From Trifolium pratense (taxonomy: Eukaryota; Streptophyta; Magnoliopsida; Fabales; Fabaceae): a stretch of DNA of 64,000 bases. Positions 11,465 to 23,995 of the stretch are shown piece by piece; position 1 is the first letter of the stretch, and each line of letters opens with the position of its first letter. The DNA lies in assembly GCF_020283565.1 (NCBI RefSeq), contig NC_060062.1, forward strand, positions 57,434,439-57,498,438, written 5' to 3'. Position numbers and translations under genes: made by a program. Below the pieces are notes generated by a model. It ran no database searches. It had not been told where the DNA came from and saw only the letters and a program-made list of their open reading frames with translations.

Positions 11465-14400
11465 CCCGTTGTCTTCGGACTGTGTGGGTTATGTGTCGAT
11501 CAGAGCAGGTCTGTGCAGTCAGACCAAGTGAGTATTGTGTGTCAGTCGTGTTTGTCTAACGATTTTGTTGTGTTTGTTTTGTGAAATCACTTATGTTGTT
11601 CATTTAAGAACTATGAGTGGTGTGAATTGGATTAATCGATCCATTCTTTTGTTGAGTAGTGGTGTCAGTGCTATACTCCTATGTTTATAATAGTTGTATA
11701 TGCGTAGAGTTTAACCTTTTTGTAGTTTAAACTTGATGGATTGATGCTTATTTCTAATTGTTGATGATCCGGCATGATGTAAAACTGCATGTGATGATCC
11801 GGCATGATGTAAAACTGCATGTGACGATCCGGCATGATATAAAACTGCATGTGGTAATGATTTGAAATAATTTTAAAAACTAATATTATTTCTTGAAGAT
11901 TTTGGTGAAAATAAAGAGTTATTTTCTTTTGAATAAGTGAAAATTAAAATTTCAAAATGGTGAGAAGATTAGGATATTAATGTGTCCTTGTATGTGTTTG
12001 TTATATGTTTGTTTATAACATGTGTTAGATGATTACTAGGGATTTGAATTGCTATGCGTTTTATGAGTAAAAACATGAAGATCTCATAATTCTATGTCGT
12101 GATTGTTGATGCATGAATGTAATTGTGCTTTCAAGTCTATAATGATGTTATATGCTTGATGTTTTGGATTTTGTGGATTAGTGAGTCGAGAAAACGAGAG
12201 TTTAGTGAGCGTAAGTTCAAAACCGTAGCAGAGCACCCATATTTTTGGATGTGCTTGCTAGGCGAAGATTGAATCTCGCTGAGTCTCGCTAAGTCTTGCT
12301 AAATCCTGTGAATGTTTTTGACTTGTCTCGCCGGGAGCTCGCTAGCTTTTGCTAAGCGAGGGAGCCAGGCAAGAAATTTATTTTTGTTGATGTCTTGTCC
12401 TAAGTTGATTAGATGTGAGATTCCTGTTTTCTTGTGTTTGTTAGGACCAGAATAAATGTGAATATGAATTATTGCGTTGCAATGTTCATTTTTCTTGTGT
12501 TGTTTGATTTCCTAACTTTGAGAAGTGAGGGAAGTATAGGTTACTTGGATGCTTGCATGATTTTGTGTAAGTGTTTAGGTATCGTGGGTTAGGTTTTGTC
12601 CCTTGTATGCGACATGCGTACGAACGATGTCGATACTAGTTTCTTCTTAGGAAGAATATGTTTAGAGACGATAGAACCGTTAGGTGTGAGCACCAGAAGT
12701 TCTAGTGGAAGAGTACGAGTGAGCTTGAGATAAGTGGGGGAGAAGGTTATATCCCTCCGAGATGTTTCGAACGTGAGAAGATGAGATGAGTAGAGATGCT
12801 CTTGAAGCGGAATATTCAGGAATTGGCGACGTTGTTCGAAGTGGAATGAATGGGCGCAACAAGTTGTGAGAAACTACTAGAAGGGAAGTTGTCAGACCAA
12901 GTGTTTCGCCGTGGGGCGTTAGTGAGATTGGTTAAGTGAGATGAAGGGTATTCGGAATGATTGGAGATCGTGTGTTGCACTAGAAGTATGGAGGCGTGTT
13001 TTGTGGACCAAGTTGAAGTACCTATTCGATTAGTGTGAGTCGAATATGAAGAAGAGGGAGTGATTAAGATTCTTGAGGAGGTGATGATTTTGAAGTAAGT
13101 TGTCATCCAAGTGGATCGGATGTTGTACCGGATTCTTGAGTAAGAAGCTTTATGTGAGTCGTGCATATGGAAGTAGGTTTTAAAGTGAATGAGAATGGAA
13201 TTGAGAAATATCATAATAGGATTGGTATGTTTGTTGAATCGTTGGAAGTAAGGATTGTATGAGTAGTCGAGTTTATTCGAAGATGGAAGTAGGATAACGA
13301 TTCGAAAGATTTTGTGAGAGGCTTGTCGAAGAAAGAGTGATTGGATTTGGATAAGGACCGGACAATTTGTGTCACATGTTGAACGAGAACGTAGAGATCC
13401 TAGAGGTTGAGATGAAGCTAAAAGAGAGGTATCATTTTTGAATAATGAAGAATAAGAAAGTTAGCCGTTGAAGAACGTGCAAAGAATGAGTAGTAGGAGG
13501 TTATGTTGGAAGTGACTTGTGTTAGGTGAGAGTTTGCAAAAAGGATTTCCGCACATGTGAGTAGATGTTGTGTTTGAGCACATATAGTAAGGAGTTGAAG
13601 GCGATGCCTAAGGTAAGTGTCGGAGAGCATTTTGTAGTGCCCACGAGATAAGAGTAAGTAAGTATTTACTAGGAAATTTGAATCCATGGAATGAAAGAGT
13701 CGGTAGAGACAAGTGTTGTTAGATGCATCGTGGATGTTGATGTAGTATGGTCACAATCGGTGACAATGAAGTAAAGGATTTTAAATTGTTTCATCAGGAA
13801 TGATGGAACGGTAGTGATTTGATGTATAACTTAGAATGTATTTTTTGGACGAGAATTTTTGGAAATTTTCTAGAGATGTCATATTGGGATTAGACAAGGA
13901 GTCATGAGTAAGAATACTAAGACAAGGGTTGATTAGAATTTAATGGATGGGATTAGATCGTATGACGAGTATTTGGAGCTTTGTAGATTAAATTCAAGAG
14001 TTTGATTTTGGGTATCGAATGTACTAAGGAGGAGTTTAAAGATAGCTATCCATAGAGAGATGATGATTGGTAGAGGTCGGAGGTGAATAAGAATTCGATG
14101 AGTGAATAAACGGAGAAGAGTATGCTTGTTGCAATGCAAGATGATGAGGAACACCGATAGATGGATTATGGGCGAATTGAAGATGTCGTTTGGAATCAAC
14201 GAGATAGAGGTTATGATTGTTTGGAGAACCAATTTTAGGCGGTAGCCTAATTTTTTTAAGTAGCGAATTGCTAAGGGATTAAGGAGAAGTGGTATTGGAA
14301 AATGTTTGCGTTAAGGAATGCAAATATTGGTTGAGAGATTACTTGGGAACAGAGTAGTCGTATTGGATTCGACTCAATGTGAGAAAAGGAATTTGACGGT

Positions 14401-14935
14401 TAGAAACGATAATTTCTAGGATGTATCGAGGGAGATTTGGGAATGTTGGTCATCAAGTGATTGTTGGAATTGATTTATCAAGTGATAAGTTGGAATAAGA
14501 TTCGAATATGAATAAGTGGTGCAGCACAGTTAAGTGATTCATGAGGGAATCAAAGATTTATGAGAATTATGGAGTTGTGGAAGTATTCCACGGAAGTATC
14601 TTTCGGAGAGTTCGATTGTTTGTACCTGTTTTGGGGTAGAGTTGTGAGTACCGTAGAATGTGAGTCTGTGGATGTTTCGTGCGAAGTTGACGTTTTAGCG
14701 GTTTGATAAGAATGGTTTATGCCGATATCATGATTGTTGACTATCTATCGACAAATTGAGGAACTGGCCGTCCTTGATCTCTTGTTGATAAATAGCTAAA
14801 AATTGTGTTGGATGGGATAAACTAATTTTGTCAAACTTGGTAATGTGTAGTGTTTTGAACGTTTCGTTGGAGGGTCGGATATAGGAGTTATCCGGAGTTG
14901 TTTTAGTAGCGTAATTTTCGAGGGCGAAAATCTTT
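11465..14935 (+). other. Degenerate interior of the non-autonomous gypsy element
   Basis: No reading frame of meaningful length. One recognisable fossil is at 12894-12917, encoding RPSVSPWG, the start of gypsy reverse transcriptase, preceded by weakly matching codons and followed soon by stops. A 30-bp repeat containing GATGATCCGGCATGATGTAA occurs three times at 11763-11855. Several GCTAAGCGAG-like words lie at 12240-12375. The rest looks like decayed or reshuffled pol sequence. Confidence 0.6.
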
Positions 14936-14950
14936 TAAGTGGGGGAGAGT
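14936..14950 (+). other. Polypurine tract of the non-autonomous gypsy element
   Basis: AAGTGGGGGAGAG immediately before the 3' LTR. Confidence 0.8.
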
Positions 14951-17280
14951 TGTAACGACCCAATTTTCATATTATTATTTTTATGTGTTAAAATATCTTA
15001 TTTAACGTGGCATTTTAATTAAGTTAATAACTAGAGTTATTTATCGAGTACTTTAGTTATTAGGCGAGTAGAGTGAGTTAGCGTGTTATTGGGCCAAGCC
15101 AATTGGGCTTGAGGCCCAATGGGCCTTGTCTCATGAGTGGGGGGCGCCCATTAAGGGCTTGACATAGAGAGAGAAATTCATTTTTCTCTTGTTGTTGAGA
15201 AGTGAAGAGAGAAGGGAGAGCTCAAGAGCTAGGGCAAAGGGAAAGTGAAGAGATCAAGATCAAATCTTCGAGTTTTCTTCGAATCCAGGTAAGAGAGTAG
15301 ATTTCATATTTGTGGGTGACTCGAGGAAGGGGAGAATGTCGATTTATCCTCACCCGAACTTCCTCCACCCCATTTTCGTTTTAGATTGGAATGGATTTTC
15401 TTGATGAAAATCGTTCCTAAGGTTCTTGATATGTTTAACATGCTTGTAACATGATTAATGAACGGAAATAATGGTTAAAAACGAGTTTTCTAATGGATTA
15501 AACTCAAGAATTTTGTGTTCTTGAGAGTTTTGATGAAATAGTGTTAATCCTTACTTTTTCAATGTTTCTGAGGTAGATCTGAGAAATGGACCGTCCTTTT
15601 GTGTTTATCTATGTTTGTTATATGTGAATACAAACTTATTTGGAATCTAGAACATCAAACTTGGATTTTTTTTAGTAGATTTCTATCCTCTGTGTTAGCA
15701 GGAGTCATCTGCATGATAGTAGGGGTTCTATGTGCTAGTAGGGGTTCTTGCATGATAGTAGGGGTTCTATGTGCTAGTAGAGGTCCTTGCATAATAGTAG
15801 GGGTTCTATGTGCTAGTAGGGGTCCTTGCGTGATAGTAGGGGTTCTATGTGCTAGTAGGGGTCCTTGCGTGATAGTAGGGGTATTACCTGAACCACATGT
15901 GTAGTAGGGGTCCTCTGGTATAGTAGGGGTACTCTGTGTTAGTAGGGGTATTACCTGAACTGTTGTTTGGTGGTTTTAAATGCTACTGATTGTTTATAAC
16001 TATGATTAATTGTATTGTGATGATGTTTGTTAAAATGTCAAAGAAGTATATTAAGGTGTTAATTAACTTTAATAAAGAAGTATATCGAATTGTGTTATTC
16101 GATAAAGAAGGATATTAAGGTATTGATTATCTTAATAAAGACGAACGTTGGATAGTGTTCCACGTTATTGTTGATGGGCTATATGCCAAAATTGTTGATG
16201 TATATATTCATGAGTTTTGAGTGCATGCATCATGAATATTTAGGGATATTGGCTTGTCCAATAAAGAAGGATATCGAACTATATTTGTTTGATAAAGAAG
16301 GATATCAGAGGTGAAATACCCTGATAAAGACGATGATACCACATGCATTAGAGGTGTCTAGAGGACATAACATGAATGTGAAGCATTAGATTGCATTAGG
16401 AATTATGTGTGCATTTTATAATAAATGATGTTTGACACATACTTGGTAAATGTTGATTGTTAATCCGTATGTGAGGAGCAGAGTCCGTCATGACTATAAA
16501 ATGAACAACGCAGAGTCCGTCATGACTATAAAATGAACAACGCAGAGTCCGTCATGACTATAAAATGAACAACGCAGAGTCCGTCATGACTATAAAATGA
16601 ACAACGCAGGGTCCGTCATGACCATTATCTGAACAATGTATTTGTGGTGTTAGATTACATTAGGAACTTTATGTATATCCCTATTTGTAATTGAGTTATG
16701 TGATATTTGTTAATGTTTTGGTATTGTCCGAGACGACGTGAAACTATATGTTTGGTGTATTTTGTGAATGATTGATTATGTGATAGATGAAGTATATGCA
16801 TGATATATGAATATGCATGAATGATGGTGATGTATATGTATAATGTATGATTATGCATGTTTTTATGAATGAGTGTTTAAGTACCATTTACTTACACTTA
16901 TATTTTGAGTATGTTGTCTAACTCTCTTTTATGTGTTATGTGCTGGACCGTTGGGGGTCCAGATTTTACAGGATTTTGTGGTATTCGATGTCGAGTCGTC
17001 GGTGAAGCTCTGCTCTGATTGTGACAAGGGAAAGGGTTTTATATTGTATATAAAGTCTATTGTCTAGGTTGTTTTGTATAATCAATAAATACATTATTTG
17101 ATTCAAAGATTTGTATAAACACTACTTTTACTAATTAATTACATTAGTATTATTTTGATAGAGGAGTGTAATACTCGAACCGATATTCAATAAATTAAAT
17201 GTGATTTTCCGTTGCGTGTTTTGAAAAAGATTTTACTAAAGGTAGAAATAAATAAATAAATAATGGGTTTGGGTGTTACA
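14951..17280 (+). repeat. 3' LTR of the non-autonomous gypsy element
   Basis: 2,330 bp, nearly identical to 9128-11450 (a 3-bp TTG and a 4-bp AAAT-type length difference plus about 13 substitutions by eye). Confidence 0.9.
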
Positions 17281-17416
17281 TTTACAGCAGTCATGTTTGA
17301 TCCAAAGATGAGTAAATCGTCTACATAGAGACATACAATAGTGCAAATGCCATTTTCATATTTATAATAAATGCATTTGTCACTTTCATTCACTTTGAAT
17401 CCGTTTGAGATCATCA
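17281..17416 (-). pseudogene. Copia B reverse transcriptase piece with YVDD
   Basis: The minus strand encodes FKVNESDKCIYYKYENG followed by VCLYVDDLLIFGSN, the catalytic palm motif of copia reverse transcriptase. It is bounded on both sides by inserted LTR elements (Ogre-like at 17417, gypsy ending at 17280) and joins 8222-9127 downstream and 38527-38880 upstream. Without those neighbours it cannot make an enzyme. Confidence 0.85.
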
Positions 17417-19520
17417 TGAAGCGGCTGGAAAAATGCGCGGGCGTAAAACGCTCGCTTAAACAGTAAAGTCGCCACCGAACTTTATTTATTCCAGACGGAA
17501 AAGGAAAATATCGATAAAACCTTGAAAAAAATGGGAAGATAGTCGTCGCAACCATTTCCGGGTTCGGGAGTCGATTATGCGAGGGGAATGTATTAGCACC
17601 CCTCACATTCGTTGTACTCAACGGGAACCTTCGCGTTAATTTTAGAGTTAAAAGAGTGTTTTAAACTATTTGCTTGCTTTTATTAATTATCGAAATTATT
17701 TACAAGTGGGGAAAAATGTTAGTTTTTTATTAGTGGGCTCGACAAGATGTTGAATCCTGCTCCTACGTATTCCCTGGTGCGATGGGAAACTCAAAGCCCC
17801 GTAGTTCTGGTAGAAAATAATTGTTGGTTGGTTGATTTTAATTATTGAAAAAAAGTTTTAACCGCGCTTGGGTAAAAAGTCTGTTTTAACTAAAAAAAGC
17901 CTCGTGCTTGAAAGATGGTACCCGCTTGAGAGAAAAAAAATTTGAGCGTGCATGACCGCGAAAGGAGTGAAATTTGATGAGTTGAGATTGATTTTAAGTT
18001 ATGGAAGACAAACAACCGGTACGCAAGGCGCATGGCCAGCGTTCGGTCATTTGAGGTATGAGCGGATGTACATCCGCCGGTCCCCTTTTCAATCCAAATT
18101 ATTTAAGTTTATTCACATATTCGACATTACAAATGATTTATATTTTTTGTTTTTTTACTATATTTGAACTTAAATTAAACAAATTAAGCAAATTAGATGA
18201 ACAAATGAAAAGGGTAAAAATAAAAATAAAAATAAAATTTCACAGAATGTATAGAAATGGGAGTGCGTATAGCAACAGACGTAGCAGGCCCAACCCGGTA
18301 AGGGCCCAGAGGCGCTGGACAAACAAAAAAACGGGAATACATCTCTGCCGTCTGATCAATCAGACGGTCTTGATGAGACTTCGCTGAGGGACGTTTCTGG
18401 CCGCTTGATAACGATTCTCCTCTATTTTCACAGATTTTTCTCTTTCTTCTTCCCTTTCTCTCTCACGGTCTCTCTCACTTCTCTCCTAGGGTTCTTGAGT
18501 TTTCAAGAACAGGGATGAACATTCATCCCTTCCGGTGGAACGCCACCGTGTTTCCAGATTCCGGCGCGGCGGCTGCCGCCGAAAAACCCCTTTTTTTTTT
18601 CTTTTTATATTTTTGTTTTTTATATATTTTTTTTAAAAAATATTCCTCCCGCCTCGAATCGAGCCCAAAAATCAAAACAGGCAGATTCGGTGTACACGTT
18701 CAAGATTTATTAGTTTATGCTCTTTTTTCTTTTTACAAATTAGATCCCAAAAAAATTCACAAAGAAATTACCATAAACATAAACATATAGCAACACAAAG
18801 AACACATTTAAACCACAAAAATCCTTACTCATGCATTATATATATAGTGAATTTGAGGTCTAAAAGGTGTAACCTGGCCTGCAGTGAATACCAACGGCGT
18901 AAGCTTTTCCTTTCCTTTTGCTCCTCTGCTTTTGCTCCTCTGCTTCTGCTCCTCTGCTCTGTTCCCGTTCTTTTCTTCTTTTTTTTTGGGTTTGTGGTGT
19001 TTTTTTGTTTTTGTGTAAAATCCTCTTTTTTGCGTGTAATTTTTTTTGTGTGTTTTTTTCTCTTTTCTTCTATGCGTGTCTTCTCTTAGGTAGAATTCCG
19101 TGGTATTTATATAGCAATAGGACTAAGTTTTGGCATTGAATCCTGATTGATTTGATATGAATGATGATTGAACAAGTTTGCAAGTGAATGAAAATTTTTC
19201 TTTTTTGTTTGATTTGTTCTCATCTACAACTAATGTGATTCAATTGTGTTTATGAGTAAGATTTCAATTTTCCATTCCTGGATCAATAGCATACGCGGAC
19301 TCACTGTATCCTTATCCTTTGATTTTATTTTTTTTTGCGTTTTTTGTTTTTTTTTGTTTTTATTAATAAAAAATAAAATAAGATAACAAAATAAAATAAA
19401 ATGAAAAAGGGACACCGGTGGGATTCGAACTCATGCTCTTACACTTGCAAGTCCTCAAACTCTCCTCTCAATACAAAATAATATAACACTAACCATGAAG
19501 TCAAAATTTGGGGTATGACA
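17417..19520 (-). repeat. 3' LTR of the outer Ogre-like element
   Basis: 2,104 bp. Compared with the 5' LTR it lacks about 75 bp at 18412, including the only TATATATAG motif, but keeps about 95 bp of A/T-rich sequence (19325-19420) that the 5' LTR has lost. A T-arm-like GAGTTCGAATCCC (minus) lies at 19422-19434. Open frames in it (for example 17187-17621) are not genes. Confidence 0.9.
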
Positions 19521-19534
19521 GCTGCCCCTATTTA
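19521..19534 (-). other. Polypurine tract, outer Ogre-like element
   Basis: Minus-strand TAAATAGGGGCAGC immediately before the 3' LTR start TGTCATACCCC. Confidence 0.8.
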
Positions 19535-19559
19535 AATATATTTAATCGCGTGATAGTGA

Positions 19560-21400
19560 TAAAAGATAGTTAAATACAAGAAGACACAAAATTTTGCCTG
19601 AGAGGGTAAATGAAGATGAGACTCTAAATTCTCAGCAACCACGAGACTCTAAACTGCCAACTAAGGATGGGACTCCGAAAATACGGATTGAAGATGAGAC
19701 TCCGAAATTGCCAACTAAGGATGGGCCTCCGAAGAAATACAAAATAAAGATGGGACTCTAAAAATGTTTAATAAGATGAGACTCTGAACAAACCAAATAG
19801 TGTGGGCCTCCGAGAAAAAAACTTAATAGTGTGGGCTTCCGAAACAAACCAAATAGTGTGGGCCTCCGAAACAAACCAAATAGTGTGGGCCTCCGAGAAA
19901 AAAACTAAATAGTGTGGGCCTCCGAAACAAACCAAATAGTGTGGGCCTCCGAAACAAACCAAATAGTGTGGACCTCCGAGAAAAAAAACTAAATAGTGTG
20001 GGCCTCCGAAACAAACCAAATAGTGTGGGCCTCCGAGAAAAAAAACTAAATAGTGTGGGCCTCCGAAACAAACCAAATAGTGTGGGCCTTCGAAACAAAC
20101 CAAATAGTGTGGGCCTCCGAGAAAAAAAACTAAATAGTGTGGGCCTCCGAAACAAACCAAATAGTGTGGGCCTCCGAGAAAAAAAACTAAATAGTGTGGG
20201 CCTCCGAAACAAACCAAATAGTGTGGGCCTCCGAGAAAAAAAACTAAATAGTGTGGGCCTCCAAAAATTTCAAATGTGGATGGGACTCCGAAAAATATCA
20301 ATTAGGGTAGAATTCTGAAATAGTCAACTAGCGTATGACTCTAAAATTCCAAATAGGGTAGGATTCTACAATTCAACATAGGGTAGGACTCTAAAATTCC
20401 AATTAGGGTAGGACTCCAAGATTCCAAATAGGGCGGGACTCTGAAAAAACCAAATAGGGTAGGATTCTGAAAATTCAACGTAGGGTAGGACTCTAAAATT
20501 CGACATAGGGTAGGATTCCGCAACTCTCGAATTGGGTAGGACTTTGGTTTGCCATATATGATCGGACTTTTGATTTGCCGTATAGGATCGAACTTGATTT
20601 GTTTGCCGCATAAGATCAGACTTTTGGTTTTGGAAAATGCCAGCGAAGAATGGACTTTTGGTTTTCAGACTTTAGGGTGGGACTCTGAAAAAACCAAATA
20701 GTGTGGGCCTCCGAAAATATCAAATAGGATGGGACTCCGAAAAAAAACCAAATAGTGTGGGCCTCCGAAAAAACCAAATAGTGTGGGCCTCCGAAAATAT
20801 CAAATAGGATGGAACTGCGAAATATGGATGGGACTTCGAAAATATCAAATAGGATGGGACTCCGAAAAAACCAAATAGTGTGGGCCTCCGAAACAAACCA
20901 AATAGTGTGCGCCTCCGAGAAAAAAAACTAAATAGTGTGGGCCTCCGAAACAAACCAAATAGTGTGGGCCTCCGAGAAAAAAAACTAAATAGTGTGGGCC
21001 TCCAAAAATTTCAAATGTGGATGGGACTCCGAAAAATATCAATTAGGGTAGAATTCTGAAATAGTCAACTAGCGTATGACTCTAAAATTCCAAATAGGGT
21101 AGGATTCTACAATTCAACATAGGGTAGGACTCTAAAATTCCAATTAGGGTAGGACTCCAAGATTCCAAATAGGGCGGGACTCTGAAAAAACCAAATAGGG
21201 TAGGATTCTGAAAATTCAACGTAGGGTAGGACTCTAAAATTCGACATAGGGTAGGATTCCGCAACTCTCGAATTGGGTAGGACTTTGGTTTGCCATATAT
21301 GATCGGACTTTTGATTTGCCGTATAGGATCGAACTTGATTTGTTTGCCGCATAAGATCAGACTTTTGGTTTTGGAAAATGCCAGCGAAGAATGGACTTTT
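19560..21400. repeat. Tandem repeat field in the outer Ogre-like 3' region
   Basis: From 19790 to 20280 two variants alternate, TGTGGGCCTCCGAAACAAAC (27-bp unit) and TGTGGGCCTCCGAGAAAAAA (about 30-bp unit), giving a dimeric period of about 57 bp. From 20280 a divergent unit containing AGGGTAGGACTCTAAAATTC follows. A segment of about 400 bp at 20259-20660 is repeated at 21000-21400 (offset 741 bp). Long open frames here, such as 19768-20301, are repeat translations and not genes. Confidence 0.9.
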
Positions 21401-21960
21401 GATCACCAACGAAGATTGGTTCTGGAAAATGCCAGCGAAGACTGGACTTTGATTACCAATGAAGATTGGTTCTGGAAAATGCCAGCGAAGACTGGACTTT
21501 GATTACCAACGAACATTGGTTTTATGAATTGCCAGCAAAGACTGGGCTTTGGATTACCAACGAAGATTAGTTTTAGGATTTGCCAGCGAAGACTGGACTT
21601 TGGATTACCAATGAAGATTGGTTTTGGAAAATGCCAGCGAAGACTGGATTTTGATTACCAACGAAGATTGGTTTTAAGAATTGCCAGCAAAGACTAGGCT
21701 TTAGACTACCAACGAGGATTGGTAGCCAATGAAGATTGGGCTTTAGTTTGCCAACAAAGATTGAAATTTGATAAGACTTTGAAGATGGCCCCCTAGAATT
21801 TTCATACGCGTATGAACCGGGCAAAGGTTGACTGTCGTCGGTGTATGAACCGAACAAGGATATATTGTCGCAGGGGTATGAACCAAACAATGGTAAATTT
21901 TCATGCTCACCGGTGTATGAACCAAACAACGGTATGATGTCATTGATGTATGAACTAGAT
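21400..21960. repeat. Second and third minisatellites, outer element
   Basis: 21400-21760 repeats a unit of about 57 bp with AATGCCAGCGAAGACTGG and ATTACCAACGAAGATTGG. 21790-21950 repeats a unit of about 45 bp with GGTGTATGAACC. Neither is shared with the inner element. Confidence 0.8.
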
Positions 21961-22844
21961 TAGGATTGATTGATTGTTTGTTTACTGGGGAAACTAACGA
22001 GTCACCCTAGGACAAGAACCCCTCTTGATCGTAGCAATGAACTTTTGACAAAGAACTAACTGGACTCCCTTGAGTGGTCACCAAATGCTTGTTTATGCCA
22101 TATGTGCATGATTTTTGGATGCAAGGTATTTTGTTGATGCACTTTTGATGCATAATATGAATGCATGTTGTGTGAAATGCGTGATCGATGCATGAAATGC
22201 CGACAAAGACCAGGCTTTAGGGATGCCAATTGTTGTTGGGCTTAGTTGATGTTTATGGATATTTAGCTTTGATTTGTCAATGAAGATTGAACTTTTGATT
22301 TGCCAATGAAGATTGAACTTTTGAGTTGCCAATGAAGATTGGGCTTCTGGTTTGCCAATGAAGATTAGGCTTCTAGGTGAAAGTGGTTCCACTTTATTGG
22401 AAAATTTGGAAGTCTTGAAATGCAAGTATGATGCTAGATATGTGTGAATGACATGTTAAGATATGCCGTAATGGATGTAGTTTGATGCATTGTTTTATGC
22501 TAGAGAAATTTAGGCACGATGGATGCAAGACTCATAAAAAATAATGGATGCAGTATGATGCATGATTTGATTCTAGAGTAATGCAAGTATGAATGATGCA
22601 AGATGCATGGTTATGGTTTGAATGTTTTGAAAAGTTTCCCCATGGTGGGGAATGAATGGGTTGAGAAGCTTTTTTTTGTTTTGCTAGCATGATTCTCCGA
22701 CACTCATGTTGAACTCAATAATTGTTGATGCACGACCGAGTTTAGTTGAGCAGCTTGAAAGTATGGAGAGGAATTGCCCCTGTTGTAGCTCATTTTGCCC
22801 TTTTTGTCTTTCTCTTTATAAATTTTTTTTAAAACATCGCTAAC
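21961..22844 (-). other. Non-coding 3' region, outer element
   Basis: Simple, TGCATGAT-rich sequence with a few more copies of TTTGCCAATGAAGATTG (22262-22375). It is homologous to 30280-30970 in the inner element. I see no gene. Confidence 0.6.
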
Positions 22845-23995
22845 TTTTGCCTGGACCGCTCTTTCGAGTTTTCAGTCCACCGGGAGAATATTTCCTTTTC
22901 TGGTGCCCCTAATTTTTGCCTGGACCGCCTTTTCAGGTTTTCGATCCACCGGGACGCTCTCTATTGCCTAAGTCGCCCTTTTGGGTTTTCGACTTAGCGA
23001 GCATTCTTTTTTACATCTCTTTTTCTTTGGGCCTTGTATTTTGGCTGCATCAAACTGTGAGCGAAGACTCTTCTTCATCCCTGGGGTGATAAATACATGT
23101 TGCCTCGGTATTTGAATCCTTGAACGGCATGCCCCAGATTAAATCATTGACCCAGACTGCCCCCAATACTTGATGTTGAAAAGTGTGCCCTTGATTGATT
23201 GGTGCTTTGAAGGTTTGATCCATCCTTAGAAATATTTTGGCCTCAATCAGCTAGATTTTCGGATAATCTGCCCCTTGATTATAAGGATGTACTCTTGATT
23301 AGCAGGACCCCTAGGTGATTTGCCCCTTGTTAGGAGTGTCTTGAAATGATTCACCTTTTAATGAGACCCTTGTTGAAATTTCCTCAATGCTAAGTATTGA
23401 TTTGTGAGTGAAATTGTTTCTTTTGAGAAGTAATTTTAATGCAACTCACATGCAAGTTTTTTTCAAATCGGATAATGTTACAAGGAACATGATAGAAAGA
23501 AAATGATCAGCAATGATTCACAAACATGAGGAGTCAATTTAACAACAATTTTGCTGAGTATGCTTTCATAGTTAACCTAGCTTCAATTAGGTCTTTTGAG
23601 GGTTATAACGTGGCCTGGTTCACGGTTTTTTTAAAAAAAGGATTATAAGGCTCAAAATTTTATTTTAACCCACCCGTTCTCCTTTGATGTCCTCCATTCC
23701 TAAATTCAATTAACTCAATGGATGCATTCAGTTGGCAAGAGAATTTTGGTAGCTATGATGACCGAGGTAGATACAATGATCGAAGCATGGTTGAAGTTTT
23801 TGAGGTGACAATCACTTTTTTTTTCACAAGCTTGTTCCATTTTTTTTAATCCCTTACTTTTGCATAGACCATTTCTTTTGAATCTATGGTCCATCAGGAT
23901 GCCCTAACTTTTGCCTAAGTCTCTTTTCAATTTTTCTTCATTCATTCATATTTACTTAGCGGGCTCTTTTTTTTTTTTTTTTTTTGGAACAACTC
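22845..23995 (-). other. Cluster of co-varying stem-loops, outer element
   Basis: Four compact hairpins share one design: outer stem, 3-bp inner stem, 4-nt loop, pyrimidine bulge, outer stem. H1 22852-22879 TGGAC/GTCCA with CTC/GAG; H2 22921-22948 TGGA/TCCA with CCT/AGG; H3 22969-22996 TAAGTCG/CGACTTA with CCC/GGG; H4 23867-23891 GACCAT/ATGGTC with TTC/GAA. A fifth, looser one has TAAGT/ACTTA near 23930-23985. H1-H3 sit in similar flanks (TTTGCC before, and CCGGGA after H1 and H2). Different bases are paired in each copy, which points to selection on structure. The function is unknown; it lies downstream of gag where pol is missing. Confidence 0.6.

Larger units (their letters stand above)
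9128..17280 (+). mobile_element. Non-autonomous Ty3/gypsy-type LTR element without intact genes
   Basis: 8,153 bp flanked by TTTAC (9123-9127 and 17281-17285). LTRs are 9128-11450 and 14951-17280; they start TGTAACGACCCAATTTTC and end GGGTGTTACA. A tRNA-iMet-type primer site follows the 5' LTR and a purine-rich tract precedes the 3' LTR. The 3.5-kb interior has no long reading frame. The LTRs differ by about 13 substitutions and two small indels by eye (about 0.6%), so insertion is recent. End sequences and the motif just before the 3' LTR (TTTTCGAGGGCGAAAATC) match those of the coding Tekay-type element at 47385-56264 in kind, which suggests a related coding element supplies the enzymes. Confidence 0.9.

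Noticed and set aside
12680..14232. Several 60-130 codon minus-strand frames
   Set aside because: They are antisense to the decayed gypsy interior, serine/isoleucine-rich by base composition, with no domains.
18847..19139. Phenylalanine-rich plus-strand frames, also at 37916-38203
   Set aside because: Translations of T-rich LTR sequence; present in both LTRs of the same element.
19790..20280. Array of short repeats reminiscent of CRISPR
   Set aside because: There are no unique spacers; adjacent units differ only by small variants, and this is a plant retrotransposon 3' region.
19768..20318. Long open frames (177 and 134 codons) on both strands
   Set aside because: They are translations of a 27-30 bp tandem array, open on both strands simply because the unit lacks stops and its composite length keeps the frame.
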